The position numbers and the translations under genes are program-made. DNA of 64,000 nucleotides from Candidatus Flexifilum breve (lineage in GTDB: Bacteria; Chloroflexota; Anaerolineae; Aggregatilineales; Phototrophicaceae): positions 248,001 to 312,000 of the forward strand of contig JADKGC010000004.1 in assembly GCA_016717205.1 (NCBI GenBank), written 5' to 3'. The notes beneath the pieces were generated by a model. It had not been told where the DNA came from. It did not search any database and saw only the letters and a program-made list of their open reading frames with translations. This document shows positions 8,505-17,308 of this stretch, piece after piece. Within the stretch, counting starts at the first letter, position 1. Each line of letters starts with the position of its first letter.

Positions 8505-8625
8505 CGCTTAGCCAATAGCTTTTAGCCGTTAGCCAACCTCAGCCCCGTCCCCTCTCCTAGAGGAGAGGGGAGATGCAACCGGGATTTTCGCTAATTGCTA
8601 ACCGCTGATCGCTAACCGCTCTATC
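8503..8625. repeat. Composite element: inverted TTAGCNN/GCTAANN heptamers around a C/G-rich hairpin
   Basis: The left arm (about 8503-8535) has 7-nt units such as TTAGCCA and TTAGCCG. The right arm (about 8590-8620) has the inverse, such as GCTAACC. Between them lies a hairpin of the CCCCTCTCC/GGAGAGGGG type (8536-8572). Confidence 0.75.
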
Positions 8626-8642
8626 ACTATTGAGGACTTGTT

Positions 8643-9536
8643 ATGCTGAAGCTGGTCTACACTCCATCTGACTCCGCGCTTGCGACCCGACTTGAGTCGG
8701 AATTGAAGGGCGCGGGCTACTCGTTCACGGACGGCGCAACCGTCCTCATCCCAATTCTGTCACCCGCCGCGCTGAACGATCAGGCAGTCAATGATGCCAT
8801 TGTCGCGGCGCTGGACGGCGGACAGTACATCACCCCGGTGATTGCCGCGCCGATCCAGATTCCGCGCCTGATCGATCATCTGTCGCTGGCGGATTTCACC
8901 GAAGGCAAAAACGATTTCGCCACGCTCAAGGCGAACATCGACGCCACGCTCTCGCCGGAAGCGCGTTTGCCTATGCGTGTGCTCACGCCGTCGCGCCAGA
9001 AGATGAACCGTTCGGCGGGCATCATCGTCGCGGTGATCGCGCTCGGCATGTTCCTCGTCGGCCTGTACGCGGTCGGCGTGCTCGGTATTCAAATGCCGCA
9101 AGAGGAGTACAACGCGGTCGATACCGAAGCGGCCATGACGCGCGACCCGATCCTGATCCCGATTCTCGGTACGTATTCACGCTTCTTCCCGCGCAGCACC
9201 GACGAAGCGACCGTCTTCCCGTCGACGCTGGAACGTATCCCGACTGTGTACCGTCCGCTGATCGCACGCACGGTCACGGCGCTGGCGCTGCCCAGCCCGA
9301 CACCGCTCCCGCCAACCGAGACGCCGGAACCGGGCGAAACGCAGGACGCGCAGCCCGCGATCACCGCACGCCCGACGACCGGGGGGGCCGGGATGCTGTG
9401 CGATTCTTGGGGCGCACCTGTGAGCTTGTTGGAAGGTCAGACCGGCCCCCCCGGGGGTGAGAGGGGTGGGGGAGGGTGCTTGAACACCCTCATGTGTGCG
9501 CTCGTCGTGAGGGGGAAGGTTCGATTTGATGCGTAA
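8643..9536 (+). CDS. TIR-like domain protein with membrane anchor
   Basis: The 297-residue protein begins with a short TIR-like alpha/beta domain (residues 1-105): LKLVYTPSDSALATRLESEL, then VLIPILSPAALND and YITPVIAAP. A membrane helix follows at about 125-149 (AGIIVAVIALGMFLVGLYAV), then an extracytoplasmic region ending in a Pro/Thr-rich linker (PSPTPLPPTETPEP). In catalytic TIRs a Glu sits in the helix before the PVI strand; here that stretch reads NDQAVNDAIVAAL, so NADase activity is doubtful. The last 50 or so residues follow a G7 run at 9381-9387 and look like translated repeat DNA, so a frameshift near the end is possible. The stop overlaps the next gene. Confidence 0.65.
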   Translation: MLKLVYTPSDSALATRLESELKGAGYSFTDGATVLIPILSPAALNDQAVNDAIVAALDGGQYITPVIAAPIQIPRLIDHLSLADFTEGKNDFATLKANIDATLSPEARLPMRVLTPSRQKMNRSAGIIVAVIALGMFLVGLYAVGVLGIQMPQEEYNAVDTEAAMTRDPILIPILGTYSRFFPRSTDEATVFPSTLERIPTVYRPLIARTVTALALPSPTPLPPTETPEPGETQDAQPAITARPTTGGAGMLCDSWGAPVSLLEGQTGPPGGERGGGGCLNTLMCALVVRGKVRFDA

Positions 9537-10635
9537 CGAAGTGCTGGTGATTGGCGCGGGTCCGGCGGGGATCACCAGCGCCTACTATCTGGAGCAGGCA
9601 GGCTTGCCGTATCGCCTCGTGGATCGGGCTAACATCCCGGCGTCGACTTGGGCGAGCATCTACCCGTCGCTCCAGTTGAACACGGCGGGCTTCGTCTCGC
9701 ATTTGCCCGGCAAGCGGATTCCGCTGCGCACGGGCTGGTTCCCCATGGGGACTGATTACTACCGCTACATCCTCGAGTATCTGAAAGAGCATCCGTTCAC
9801 CATCGACTACGGTGTAGAGGTGAAGCGCATTACGCCCGTGGATGGGGCATGGTGCGTCGAGACGAACACGGGCAGTGATGTCTACCGGGCGGTGATCATC
9901 GCGACGGGACGCTTTGGCAACCCGATTCTCCCGGCGATTCCCGGCGAGTTTTCGGGTCGCCTGCTGCACGCCCATGATTTTCACACCCCAGAGGGCTTCG
10001 AGGGGCAGCGCGTACTGGTCGTCGGCAGCGGCCCAAGCGGCGTCGATATCGCGGTGGCGCTGGCAGGGCGCGCGGACGTGTATCTCTCGGTGCGCAGCGA
10101 TATTCTGCTGGCGCGGAAATATCCGTACGGCCTGCCGAATACCGCGTGGCAGGTGCTGCTCAGTCCGATTCCGGCGCAGTGGCGCAAACCGCTCCTCGAC
10201 CGCATCGTCTACCAAAGCTATCCCGACATCGCCAAGCTCGGCTTGAAGTTTGCGCGCAACCGCGAAGATCGGATTGGCACATCCGCCCCCGTGCGCGGGT
10301 ATGAGTTGGTCGAGGCCATCCGCGCCGGGACGATCAAAACGGTCGATGGGCTGGATGCCTTTGAAGGGCGCTGTGCCGTGCTGGCGGACGGCACCCGCCT
10401 CGAAGTTGACACGGTGATCTTCGGCACGGGCTACCGTCCAGTGCTCGACTTTCTCGATTTCCCCTATGAGCTGGATGACGCAGGTTGGCACATCCGCATC
10501 GATCCGACGACCTACGCGGTCGCCGGTCAGCAGGCACTGTATCTGGTCGGCTGGTTCTACCGCGGCTTAGGCCCACTCTATAATATCCGGCAGGAAGCCA
10601 AAGCGGTGGTCCATGCGCTCAAAAGCTGGTGGTGA
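9529..10635 (+). CDS. FAD-dependent, flavin monooxygenase-like oxidoreductase
   Basis: A 368-residue protein with an N-terminal FAD dinucleotide fold (VLVIGAGPAGITSAYYLEQAG), an ATG-type FAD contact (IIATGRFGNP), a second NADPH fold (VLVVGSGPSGVDIAVALAG) and the closing IFGTGYRPVLDFL segment. This is the layout of flavin-containing monooxygenases and YpdA/Trx-reductase-like oxidoreductases. The FMO signature between the domains is only loosely kept (HAHDFHTPEGF), so the substrate is open. ATG at 9529 has a GAGGGGGAAGG ribosome-binding site and overlaps the preceding stop by 8 nt. It belongs with the DUF3179 gene that follows after 55 nt. Confidence 0.87.
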   Translation: MRNEVLVIGAGPAGITSAYYLEQAGLPYRLVDRANIPASTWASIYPSLQLNTAGFVSHLPGKRIPLRTGWFPMGTDYYRYILEYLKEHPFTIDYGVEVKRITPVDGAWCVETNTGSDVYRAVIIATGRFGNPILPAIPGEFSGRLLHAHDFHTPEGFEGQRVLVVGSGPSGVDIAVALAGRADVYLSVRSDILLARKYPYGLPNTAWQVLLSPIPAQWRKPLLDRIVYQSYPDIAKLGLKFARNREDRIGTSAPVRGYELVEAIRAGTIKTVDGLDAFEGRCAVLADGTRLEVDTVIFGTGYRPVLDFLDFPYELDDAGWHIRIDPTTYAVAGQQALYLVGWFYRGLGPLYNIRQEAKAVVHALKSWW

Positions 10636-10690
10636 CGAAACCTAAATCGCATATAATTGGGCTGGAATATGATTTTTGGAGCCCAACCCG

Positions 10691-11677
10691 ATGGTGTCCC
10701 TCAATCCCCTTGCAACGTCTGAATTCAAAGTTGACCGCGTGCTCGTCTTCGACCAACCGAGCTGGTCGCCGCTGTACGTGAAGCGCACTTTTTCGCTGGC
10801 GCACGCGCTCGAAGCGGAGATGATCGCGCCGGATGCCCGCGTGATGTACTTCGAACTCAACGGGACGGTCTTCGTCTTTCAGACGCTGCACCTCGCGTTT
10901 CACCATGTGGTGCAGGGGGACTTCAATGGGCAGCCGTGGATGGTGTCGTTCTGCGTGGTGTGCAACGCCGGCGCGGCTTTCAACCCATTGGTCAACGGCA
11001 TGGTCTATCACTTTGCCGGGAATGCCATGTACAACGCCATGACGCTGCTGGTGGACGACGAGACGAAATCTTTCTGGAATCACCTGACCGGGGAGTGCCT
11101 GCACGGAACGCTGAAGGGCGCGCAGTTGGAAGGCTATGGCGTGCTCAGCCCCGCGACCGCGAAAGAGGCGCTGGAGACGTACCCCGACGCCCAGTTGATC
11201 TTCTCGCAGTTGAACAAGCGCGAACTGATCGAAGCCGAAGCCGATTATCGCTTTGCCATCAGCGAGCCGAAAGACGCCGTGCTCAGCGACATGTTAATCA
11301 AGACGTTGGATGCCCGCGAAGATACGCGCCTGCCCCGCCTCGACATGGGCTTGGGCGTGTGGACGGGCGAAACCGCGCGTTACTACCCCTACACGCGCTT
11401 AAACGTGCACAACAACGCGCTGATTGACGTGATTGATGGGCGGCGCTTGGTGGTGTACGTCGATCCGGTCAACGCGAACCCCGGCGCGTTCTACACCGAT
11501 GCTTACCGCGCAACGTGGCGCGGCACGGATCTCAACCTCGGCACGGGGGATATGTATCGGGGCGGCCTGCTGCATACCGCCACGGGGGCCGATGCGCCGG
11601 AACGCCCCAAGCAAATGTTTGTGCGCTGGTACGCCTTCGCGTTCACGTTCCCCGGCTGCGATATCTTCGCGGGATAG
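10691..11677 (+). CDS. DUF3179 domain-containing protein
   Basis: A 328-residue protein with the DUF3179 hallmarks: MVSFCVVCNAGAAFNP (two close cysteines), then FWNHLTGECLHG with a third Cys-x-His. DUF3179 has no assigned biochemical role, but the conserved C-x-x-C and C-x-H look like a metal or redox site. Here they are CVVC and ECLHG. No signal peptide is visible, whereas many relatives are exported. The ATG at 10691 has GGAG 9 nt upstream. A TATAAT hexamer at 10652-10657 may give it its own promoter inside the end of the flavoprotein gene. Confidence 0.85.
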   Translation: MVSLNPLATSEFKVDRVLVFDQPSWSPLYVKRTFSLAHALEAEMIAPDARVMYFELNGTVFVFQTLHLAFHHVVQGDFNGQPWMVSFCVVCNAGAAFNPLVNGMVYHFAGNAMYNAMTLLVDDETKSFWNHLTGECLHGTLKGAQLEGYGVLSPATAKEALETYPDAQLIFSQLNKRELIEAEADYRFAISEPKDAVLSDMLIKTLDAREDTRLPRLDMGLGVWTGETARYYPYTRLNVHNNALIDVIDGRRLVVYVDPVNANPGAFYTDAYRATWRGTDLNLGTGDMYRGGLLHTATGADAPERPKQMFVRWYAFAFTFPGCDIFAG

Positions 11678-11724
11678 CCGCACAGAATTTCGCGCAAACG
11701 GGGATAGGTTGGTTTTGGAACATT

Positions 11725-11791
11725 GCGGACGCGATGAATCGCGTCCCTACGAGAGCGATGCTTGTGTAGGGACGCAATTTATTGCGTCCGC
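11725..11791. repeat. REPIN-like inverted pair of palindromes
   Basis: The left palindrome GGACGCGAT-GA-ATCGCGTCC (11727-11746) and right palindrome GGACGCAAT-TT-ATTGCGTCC (11770-11789) face each other. They share the flanks GCGGACGC outside and CCCTAC/GTAGGG inside, separated by 15 nt. The same architecture occurs at 30.6 and 45.6 kb. Confidence 0.85.
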
Positions 11792-11886
11792 TGCTTCTAA
11801 AACGACTAGCAGCTTGCCCCTTCCCTGCATTTTTATCCTCTAGACTCTCCGTGGGAACAGGGGTAAGGAGGGGTGAGGCAAAAAAA

Positions 11887-11906
11887 GGACGAGGCATGCC
11901 TCGTCC
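11887..11906. repeat. Perfect 20-bp palindrome, REP-like single unit
   Basis: GGACGAGGCA followed by its exact reverse complement. Two identical copies occur at 34079 and 34189. It is flanked by CTAC, as in the REPIN-like pairs. Confidence 0.9.
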
Positions 11907-11963
11907 CTACATAAGCGTCTCTTCTCGCTCCCCGCCCTGAATTTGGGGATGGGTCGGGTGAGG

Positions 11964-13601
11964 CTAGATCGTCACCGAGGCCTGATGAATGCCCGTCGCG
12001 CCGGAGGGATGCGGCGTACGGTCGCTTTCAAGCTGCGGCGTGCCGTTCGGTTCGACGCAGCGCACCTCAAAGCGGTGGAAGCCCGCGCTGAACGGCCAGT
12101 TATAGCGCCACAACTGCCAGGTGCGATCTGAGATTGGCGCATTGACGACCGCGTCCTCCCATTCACCCTCATCGACGCGCACTTGTACCCGCGCGATGCC
12201 GCGATCCCCGGCCCACGCGATGCCGCCGACCGGGACGAGCTGGGTTCCATCCTCACCAGTTTCCACAGCGTCAACCGCCACCGTGTCGATCACCGATGTT
12301 GAGCGCACAATCGCTTCCTTGTCCCAGCCACGCGCAACCCAGTACCCATCCTGGTCACTGTCGAGGAACTCGATTCCGGTGATCCACTTGGGCTGCTTCA
12401 TGCCGTACAGGTTGGGGATGTGAATGCGCAACGGGAAGCCGTGCTTGGGCAGCAGCGGCTGATCGTCCCACGCATAGGCGAGCAGGATGCGTCGGTCATT
12501 ATTGATGAGATCGAGCGCGACCGTTTCGTAGAAGCTGTCGCCGCCCGTGATGAGCAGATGCGTCGCGCCTTCCGGCACGTCCATGCTGGCGAGAATGTCC
12601 TGCATGGGCACGCCCGTCCACTTGATGGTGCTGATCAGGTCACCGCCTACCGGGTTCGAGATGCACGACATGGTGATGTATTCGTCGACTGCTTCGAAAT
12701 CATTGCGGATGTTGTCGAGCGTGAGTTCGGCCAGCGTGCGCTGCGTGCCGCCGATTTGCGTGGTGAAGGGCAGGTTATAGCCTTCAGCAGAGATATCGAG
12801 CGGCTGCGAACGGATGTCGATGCGGTAGTGATTCGCCAGCGCGGTGATCTCCGGGCGCGTGCCGGGCGCGGCGACGAATTCGCTCCGCGAGACGGGCAGC
12901 GCCGAGGCGATGTCGGGGTCAAGCGTGGCTTCGGGCACAGGCGCGCCCGCATTCGGCGTGGTGTTGAGCAGCGCGCTCAAGCCGCCACCCACGACGGTGA
13001 TCGTGGCGGTCGCCGCGCCCAACTGGATCAGGAATTGGCGGCGGTCGAGTACTTCGACGCTCGCCGCGGTCGCCGTGGCAGGGGTGCGCTTGGCTTTGCC
13101 GAACGCCAGTCGATCATACGCCGCGTTGACGAGCATGCCCCACACGCCGAAGGCGAGCAGCGTCCACACGGCCGCAGCCAGCGGATTCGCGCCGGGGGTG
13201 GTGCTGGCGATCAAGGCGAAGGGGAGGCCAACGATCAGGCCGAGCACCGTGCCGCCGATGCCGCCCGCTTGCGCTTTGCCCCGGCGGTTCTGCACCGCAA
13301 AGTACACCGCGCCGACGACCGCGCCGATGACAATGAGCTGAAACACGCCGATCAACTGCTCAGCGAGCTTGGATGCCGTGTCGGTGCGGCCAAGATTTAG
13401 ACCACGAATGAAGCTGACCATCACTTCGATGCTTTGGGTGATCAGCGGGCCGGGCAGGTTGCGTACCATAAAGTCAAACAGGTCGAAGGGAAAGAACGCC
13501 AGCCCGGCAATTTGATTCGCCAGCGCAGCGATCACGATCAGGGGGAGCGTCAACAGCCCACCGATCAAGCCGCCCGTGACTGGACTTGGCTTGTGGTTCA
13601 T
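11964..13601 (-). CDS. Molybdopterin-dependent oxidoreductase (sulfite oxidase fold) with N-terminal membrane domain
   Basis: A 545-residue protein. The first 165 residues hold about four membrane helices, followed by a twin-residue region (DRRQFLIQLGAATATI) that resembles a Tat-like signal or fifth helix. The catalytic domain follows: TLAELTLDNIRNDF, then MSCISNPVGGDLI in which C313 is the expected molybdenum ligand, WTGVPMQDIL and RIHIPNLYGMKQPKW. A C-terminal Mo-co dimerisation domain ends the protein (GDRGIARVQVRVDEGEW, WQLWRYNW). The reaction is probably an oxygen-atom transfer at the outer face; the substrate is unknown. The start choice lies among three in-frame codons (TTG 13619, ATG 13604, ATG 13601) next to a GAGGG box. 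Confidence 0.87.
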   Translation of the reverse strand: MNHKPSPVTGGLIGGLLTLPLIVIAALANQIAGLAFFPFDLFDFMVRNLPGPLITQSIEVMVSFIRGLNLGRTDTASKLAEQLIGVFQLIVIGAVVGAVYFAVQNRRGKAQAGGIGGTVLGLIVGLPFALIASTTPGANPLAAAVWTLLAFGVWGMLVNAAYDRLAFGKAKRTPATATAASVEVLDRRQFLIQLGAATATITVVGGGLSALLNTTPNAGAPVPEATLDPDIASALPVSRSEFVAAPGTRPEITALANHYRIDIRSQPLDISAEGYNLPFTTQIGGTQRTLAELTLDNIRNDFEAVDEYITMSCISNPVGGDLISTIKWTGVPMQDILASMDVPEGATHLLITGGDSFYETVALDLINNDRRILLAYAWDDQPLLPKHGFPLRIHIPNLYGMKQPKWITGIEFLDSDQDGYWVARGWDKEAIVRSTSVIDTVAVDAVETGEDGTQLVPVGGIAWAGDRGIARVQVRVDEGEWEDAVVNAPISDRTWQLWRYNWPFSAGFHRFEVRCVEPNGTPQLESDRTPHPSGATGIHQASVTI

Positions 13602-13698
13602 CATAGCCCTCGTTTTCAACTCATATAATGACCTATCGTTGAATTGTCGCAGGCTGGACGAGTTTTGTTACGCCTTCTTACGAAACCCTAAGGAAGCG

Positions 13699-13728
13699 TT
13701 GGCAAATCAGGGCGCGGCGGCGTACAAT
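13699..13728 (+). promoter_or_regulatory. Predicted sigma-70-type promoter for dipeptidase gene
   Basis: TTGGCA at 13699-13704, 18-nt spacer, TACAAT at 13723-13728. TACAAT recurs as a -10 candidate upstream of several genes here (6096, 15408, 17188, 26678). Confidence 0.6.
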
Positions 13729-13754
13729 CCGCACGCTGATTGATGCAGAGTGCG

Positions 13755-13815
13755 CCTCACCCCCATCCCCTCTCCCACGGGAGAGGGGAGCTAAGCGCAG
13801 CGCAGCGGGGTGAGG
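13755..13815. repeat. CCTCACCCC-type intergenic hairpin
   Basis: CCTCACCCC at the left and GGGGTGAGG at the right enclose CCCCTCTCCC/GGGAGAGGGG. It lies in the 5' region of the dipeptidase gene and so may be transcribed. Confidence 0.8.
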
Positions 13816-13834
13816 CCGTTTGAATGGACTCATC

Positions 13835-14899
13835 ATGATATTGGTTGACGCACACGAAGATATTGCTTACAACGCGCTCCGCTTTGGGCGCGACTACCGC
13901 CGCAGCGCCTATGAAATCCGCCAGATCGAACAGGGGACATCCGCCAACGGCATCGCGACCACGGGCCTGCCGAATGCGTTGCTCGGGCGGATGGCGGTCG
14001 TCTTCTCGACCATCTTCACCGCGCCCAAAGGCTCGTCGACCATGTTGGCCGACTCGCCCACCTACGAGACGCCGCGCCAGGCTTATGAACTCGCGACCCG
14101 TCAGTGGGACTACTATCAGCGCTTGGTGGATGAGAGCGACCAGATTCACCTGATCACCACGGGCAAGGATCTTGATAAGGTGCTGGCGACGTGGGCGGAC
14201 GACGCGCCCGCCGATAAACGCCTGCAGGGCTTCGTGCTGCTCATGGAAAACGCCGACCCGATCCTCGAACCGAAGCAGTTCGAAGAGTGGTACGAACGCG
14301 GCGTGCGCGTCGTTGGCCCGGCGTGGGTGGCGAGTCGCTACTGCGGCGGCACGAGCATGCCCGGCGGCTTGACCGATTTAGGGCGTGAACTGCTCGACGT
14401 ACTGGCGAACTTCAAGGCGATCCTCGATCTGTCACACATGGCGGAACAGGCGTTCCTTGAGGCGCTGGAAGCCTACGAAGGCGACGTGATCATTGCCAGC
14501 CACAGCAACCCGCGCAAGTTCCGCAACACCGACCGTCACCTCTCGGATCAGATGATTCGCCTGCTGGCGGAACGCGACGGCGTGATGGGCATTGTGCCCT
14601 ATAACAACTTCCTCAGCGATACGTGGCGGGCGGGCGACCGCAAGTCGGATTTGCCGCTGACGGTCGTGATCGACGCAATGGATCACGTCTGTCAGGTGAC
14701 CGGGAGCGCGCAGCACGTCGGCATTGGCTCCGACTTTGACGGCGGTTTCGGTTCAGCGAGCATCCCTGATGGACTGGACACGGTGACCGATCTGTTCAGC
14801 ATCAGCGCGGCGCTGCGCACCCGCGGCTACAGTGAAAGCGATATCGAAGCGATTATGGGCGGTAACTTCCTCCGCAAGCTGCGTCAGGCTCTGCCATGA
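13835..14899 (+). CDS. Membrane dipeptidase-family (peptidase M19) protein
   Basis: A 354-residue protein with the binuclear zinc signature of renal-type dipeptidases. It has VDAHEDIA at the start (D-x-H-x-D), a bridging Glu in LLMENAD, then DLSHM and IASHSNPR supplying the two further histidines, and GIGSDFDGG late. The family hydrolyses dipeptides and some beta-lactam-like bonds. No signal peptide is seen, so it is probably cytoplasmic. ATG 13835 places the zinc motif at the very N-terminus as in relatives; an in-frame TTG at 13820 has a better-placed purine box but that box belongs to the repeat. It is coupled by ATGA overlap to the next gene. Confidence 0.88.
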   Translation: MILVDAHEDIAYNALRFGRDYRRSAYEIRQIEQGTSANGIATTGLPNALLGRMAVVFSTIFTAPKGSSTMLADSPTYETPRQAYELATRQWDYYQRLVDESDQIHLITTGKDLDKVLATWADDAPADKRLQGFVLLMENADPILEPKQFEEWYERGVRVVGPAWVASRYCGGTSMPGGLTDLGRELLDVLANFKAILDLSHMAEQAFLEALEAYEGDVIIASHSNPRKFRNTDRHLSDQMIRLLAERDGVMGIVPYNNFLSDTWRAGDRKSDLPLTVVIDAMDHVCQVTGSAQHVGIGSDFDGGFGSASIPDGLDTVTDLFSISAALRTRGYSESDIEAIMGGNFLRKLRQALP

Positions 14900-15339
14900 T
14901 CGGTCTCGCGCAGTTTGGCATTGCCATCGGCGCGCTCGGCGTCGTCCTCACATTTATGAGCCTATTTCCCGGCGCGATCGGCATGAACAACCCGACCGCC
15001 GGGATCGGCATCGTGCAGTTCGCGGGCATCATGAGCGGGTTCATGCTGCTGATCATGGGCGCGCTGCTGTACGTCAAATTCACGTTTTATGAGGGGCGGG
15101 TGGCCGGTTTAGCGCAGCAGATCGGCATCCGTCTGGCGCTGACCGGACTGGTGTTGGCGGCGATGGTCGGCCTCGCGGATATTTTTGGCTTTGGGTCGCA
15201 CCCGCGCTCGCTGGAAAGTGATGCTTTTTTCGGCCCACTGCAGGCGATTGGCACGCTCGTCGGTTTCGCCATGTCCTCCCTCGGCGTGGTCGTGTACGCG
15301 CTCACCGGAACACCGCCGGACGAGCCGCCTAAACCCTGA
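14896..15339 (+). CDS. Four-helix membrane protein
   Basis: The 147 residues form about four membrane helices with short loops and a proline-rich cytoplasmic end (TGTPPDEPPKP). The start codon overlaps the dipeptidase stop (ATGA), so the two are translationally coupled and probably work together. No family is recognised. Confidence 0.75.
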   Translation: MIGLAQFGIAIGALGVVLTFMSLFPGAIGMNNPTAGIGIVQFAGIMSGFMLLIMGALLYVKFTFYEGRVAGLAQQIGIRLALTGLVLAAMVGLADIFGFGSHPRSLESDAFFGPLQAIGTLVGFAMSSLGVVVYALTGTPPDEPPKP

Positions 15340-15465
15340 TTTGTGCCAATTCAACAAAATTCAAATACTCATCATCGTTTCATTATCACTTCTCTCATGT
15401 TTTACGCTACAATTAGCACGATCTAGCTATAACTTCTCCCTACTGCCGCGCTCAGGAGGCGTTAG

Positions 15466-17091
15466 ATGCGCAAAATTGGTAGTTTTGTTCTTGTTTTGTT
15501 GATTCTTGTCATGTCGGTGGTCCCCGCATTCGCACAGGAACGTCCCAGCGTCCTCGAAATCCTTGAGAACGATGCGGACGGTCGTTTCACGACGCTCGTT
15601 GCTGCGATTGATGCGGCGGGTCTTCGCGAAGCCCTCGAAGCTGAAGGACCGTTCACGGTGCTGGCTCCGACCAACGATGCTTTCGCTGCCGCCCTCGAAA
15701 CGATGGGCGTGAGCCCCGAACAGGCGTTGGCGTTGGGCGAAGGCTTACAGCCGATTCTGCTCAAGCACGTCATCGCTGGCCAGTACTTCTTCCGCAACCT
15801 GACCGGTGGCCCGACGATTGAAACGCTCGGCGGCGAATCGGTCACCTTCAACCTGACCGACGGCGTGTTCACGGTCAATGGCGTGGGCATTTCCGACCCC
15901 GATCAGCTCGGCTCGAACGGCATTGTGCACGCCATCGACGGCGTGATCATGCCGGATGCGCTGGCGGGCGGCGCGGCGGAAGCCACCCCGGAACCGACGC
16001 CGGAAGCGACACCTGCTCCGGCGGTGGAAGCCCCGGCGCGCCCGACGCTCGGCGAACTGCTGGCGGCGGATGCCGATGGTCGCTTCACGACGCTGCTGGC
16101 GGCGGTGGATGCGGCTGGCCTGACCGACGCGCTCAGCGCTGAAGGTCCGCTCACAGTGCTCGCTCCCACGAACGATGCGTTCGCGGCGGCGCTGTCCTAC
16201 CTCGGCGTGAGTGCCGAAGACCTGTTGGCGGATACGGCCACCCTCACACAGGTGCTGACTTATCACGTCATCCCCGGTCAATATTTCTTCCGTAACCTGA
16301 CCGCTGGCCCGACGCTGGAAACGCTGGAAGGTGACACCGTCCAGTTCAGCCTCGCCGACGGCGTGTTCTCGGTCAATGGCGTCGGCATCTCCGACCCAGA
16401 TCAGCTCGCGTCGAATGGTATCTTCCATGTGATCGACGGTGTGCTCCTGCCGCCCGCGCTCGCGGAAGCGGCTGCCGCCAACCGTGCCCACGTCCGTTAC
16501 GTCCACCTGTCGAGCGATTACGGCCCGGCGGATGTGTTCGCGGATGGTGAACTTGCGGCCAGCGGCGTGGAATTCGGCGGCGCAAGCGACTGGATCGAAA
16601 TTGCGGCAGGCTCGCTCCAGGTCGGGATTGCCCCGGCGGGCAGCGAAGGTCGTCCGAACCAGATCGGGATCGACACGCTCGAACCCGGTTCGTGGACGAC
16701 GGTCGTAGTGGTCGGTTCGAATGCCAATCAGTCGGTTCGGATCAACTACATCACCGAAGACTACAGCGCTCCGGCGGATGGCCGCGCGCGCGTCAGCGTG
16801 CTGCATGCGGTTGAAGGCCTCGGCGTAGTCGATGTGCTGGCGAACGACGGTCTGCTGATCGGCGCGCTGGCGTATCCCGGCTCGAACGATGGCAACGACG
16901 GTCTGGACACGCGCGATGTTCCCGCGGGCACGTACGCGATCAGCCTGAATCAGGCGGGCACGAGCACCGAAATTCTCGACGCGGGCAACTTCCGCTTCGA
17001 AGCTGGTGCGAATTACCTCGTCGTCGCGGCGGGCGCGCCCGGTAACGCGCGTTTGCTCGTCTTCACGACCCCCGCACCCGCGGCTGAATAA
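15466..17091 (+). CDS. Secreted two-fasciclin-domain protein with C-terminal DUF4397 domain
   Basis: A 541-residue surface protein. A signal peptide ends at AFA-QE (about residue 24). Two fasciclin (FAS1) domains follow at about 25-160 and 195-330, each with the FTVLAPTNDAF box, a HVI-x-GQYFFRNL segment and an SNGI-x-H-x-IDGV end. They are joined by a Pro/Thr linker (EPTPEATPAP). A DUF4397 domain starts at about 345 (RVRYVHLSSDYGPADVFADG-like) and runs to near the end. FAS1 domains mediate adhesion. The GGAGG ribosome-binding site lies 8 nt before ATG, and TACAAT at 15408-15413 may be the -10 box. The two FAS1 repeats are very alike, suggesting a recent internal duplication. Confidence 0.93.
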   Translation: MRKIGSFVLVLLILVMSVVPAFAQERPSVLEILENDADGRFTTLVAAIDAAGLREALEAEGPFTVLAPTNDAFAAALETMGVSPEQALALGEGLQPILLKHVIAGQYFFRNLTGGPTIETLGGESVTFNLTDGVFTVNGVGISDPDQLGSNGIVHAIDGVIMPDALAGGAAEATPEPTPEATPAPAVEAPARPTLGELLAADADGRFTTLLAAVDAAGLTDALSAEGPLTVLAPTNDAFAAALSYLGVSAEDLLADTATLTQVLTYHVIPGQYFFRNLTAGPTLETLEGDTVQFSLADGVFSVNGVGISDPDQLASNGIFHVIDGVLLPPALAEAAAANRAHVRYVHLSSDYGPADVFADGELAASGVEFGGASDWIEIAAGSLQVGIAPAGSEGRPNQIGIDTLEPGSWTTVVVVGSNANQSVRINYITEDYSAPADGRARVSVLHAVEGLGVVDVLANDGLLIGALAYPGSNDGNDGLDTRDVPAGTYAISLNQAGTSTEILDAGNFRFEAGANYLVVAAGAPGNARLLVFTTPAPAAE

Positions 17092-17120
17092 GCCAACGCA
17101 GCAATTAGAGTCACACAGAG

Positions 17121-17155
17121 GCCGGGGCGATCAATCTGATCGCCCCGGCTTTTTA
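17121..17155 (+). terminator. Rho-independent terminator of the fasciclin gene
   Basis: GCCGGGGCGAT (17121-17131), 7-nt loop, ATCGCCCCGGC (17139-17149), then TTTTTATTTT. It starts 30 nt after the stop codon. Confidence 0.95.
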
Positions 17156-17308
17156 TTTTCTGCTGGTTGAAAGCGAAACCTTGCCAGTACAATTCAAACA
17201 GTGCGCAGCGGCGGCTCAGCGTCAGGTTGACGGTGGCGTCTGTGCATTCTTTACCCGACGAAATGGGTGTTCACTAGGTGCAGTGCAGTTGTAATTGGGA
17301 GAAGACGT

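Noticed and set aside
15745..16806. 353-codon ORF antisense to the fasciclin gene
   Set aside because: It is a shadow of the duplicated FAS1 domains; the plus strand has the signal peptide, domains and terminator.
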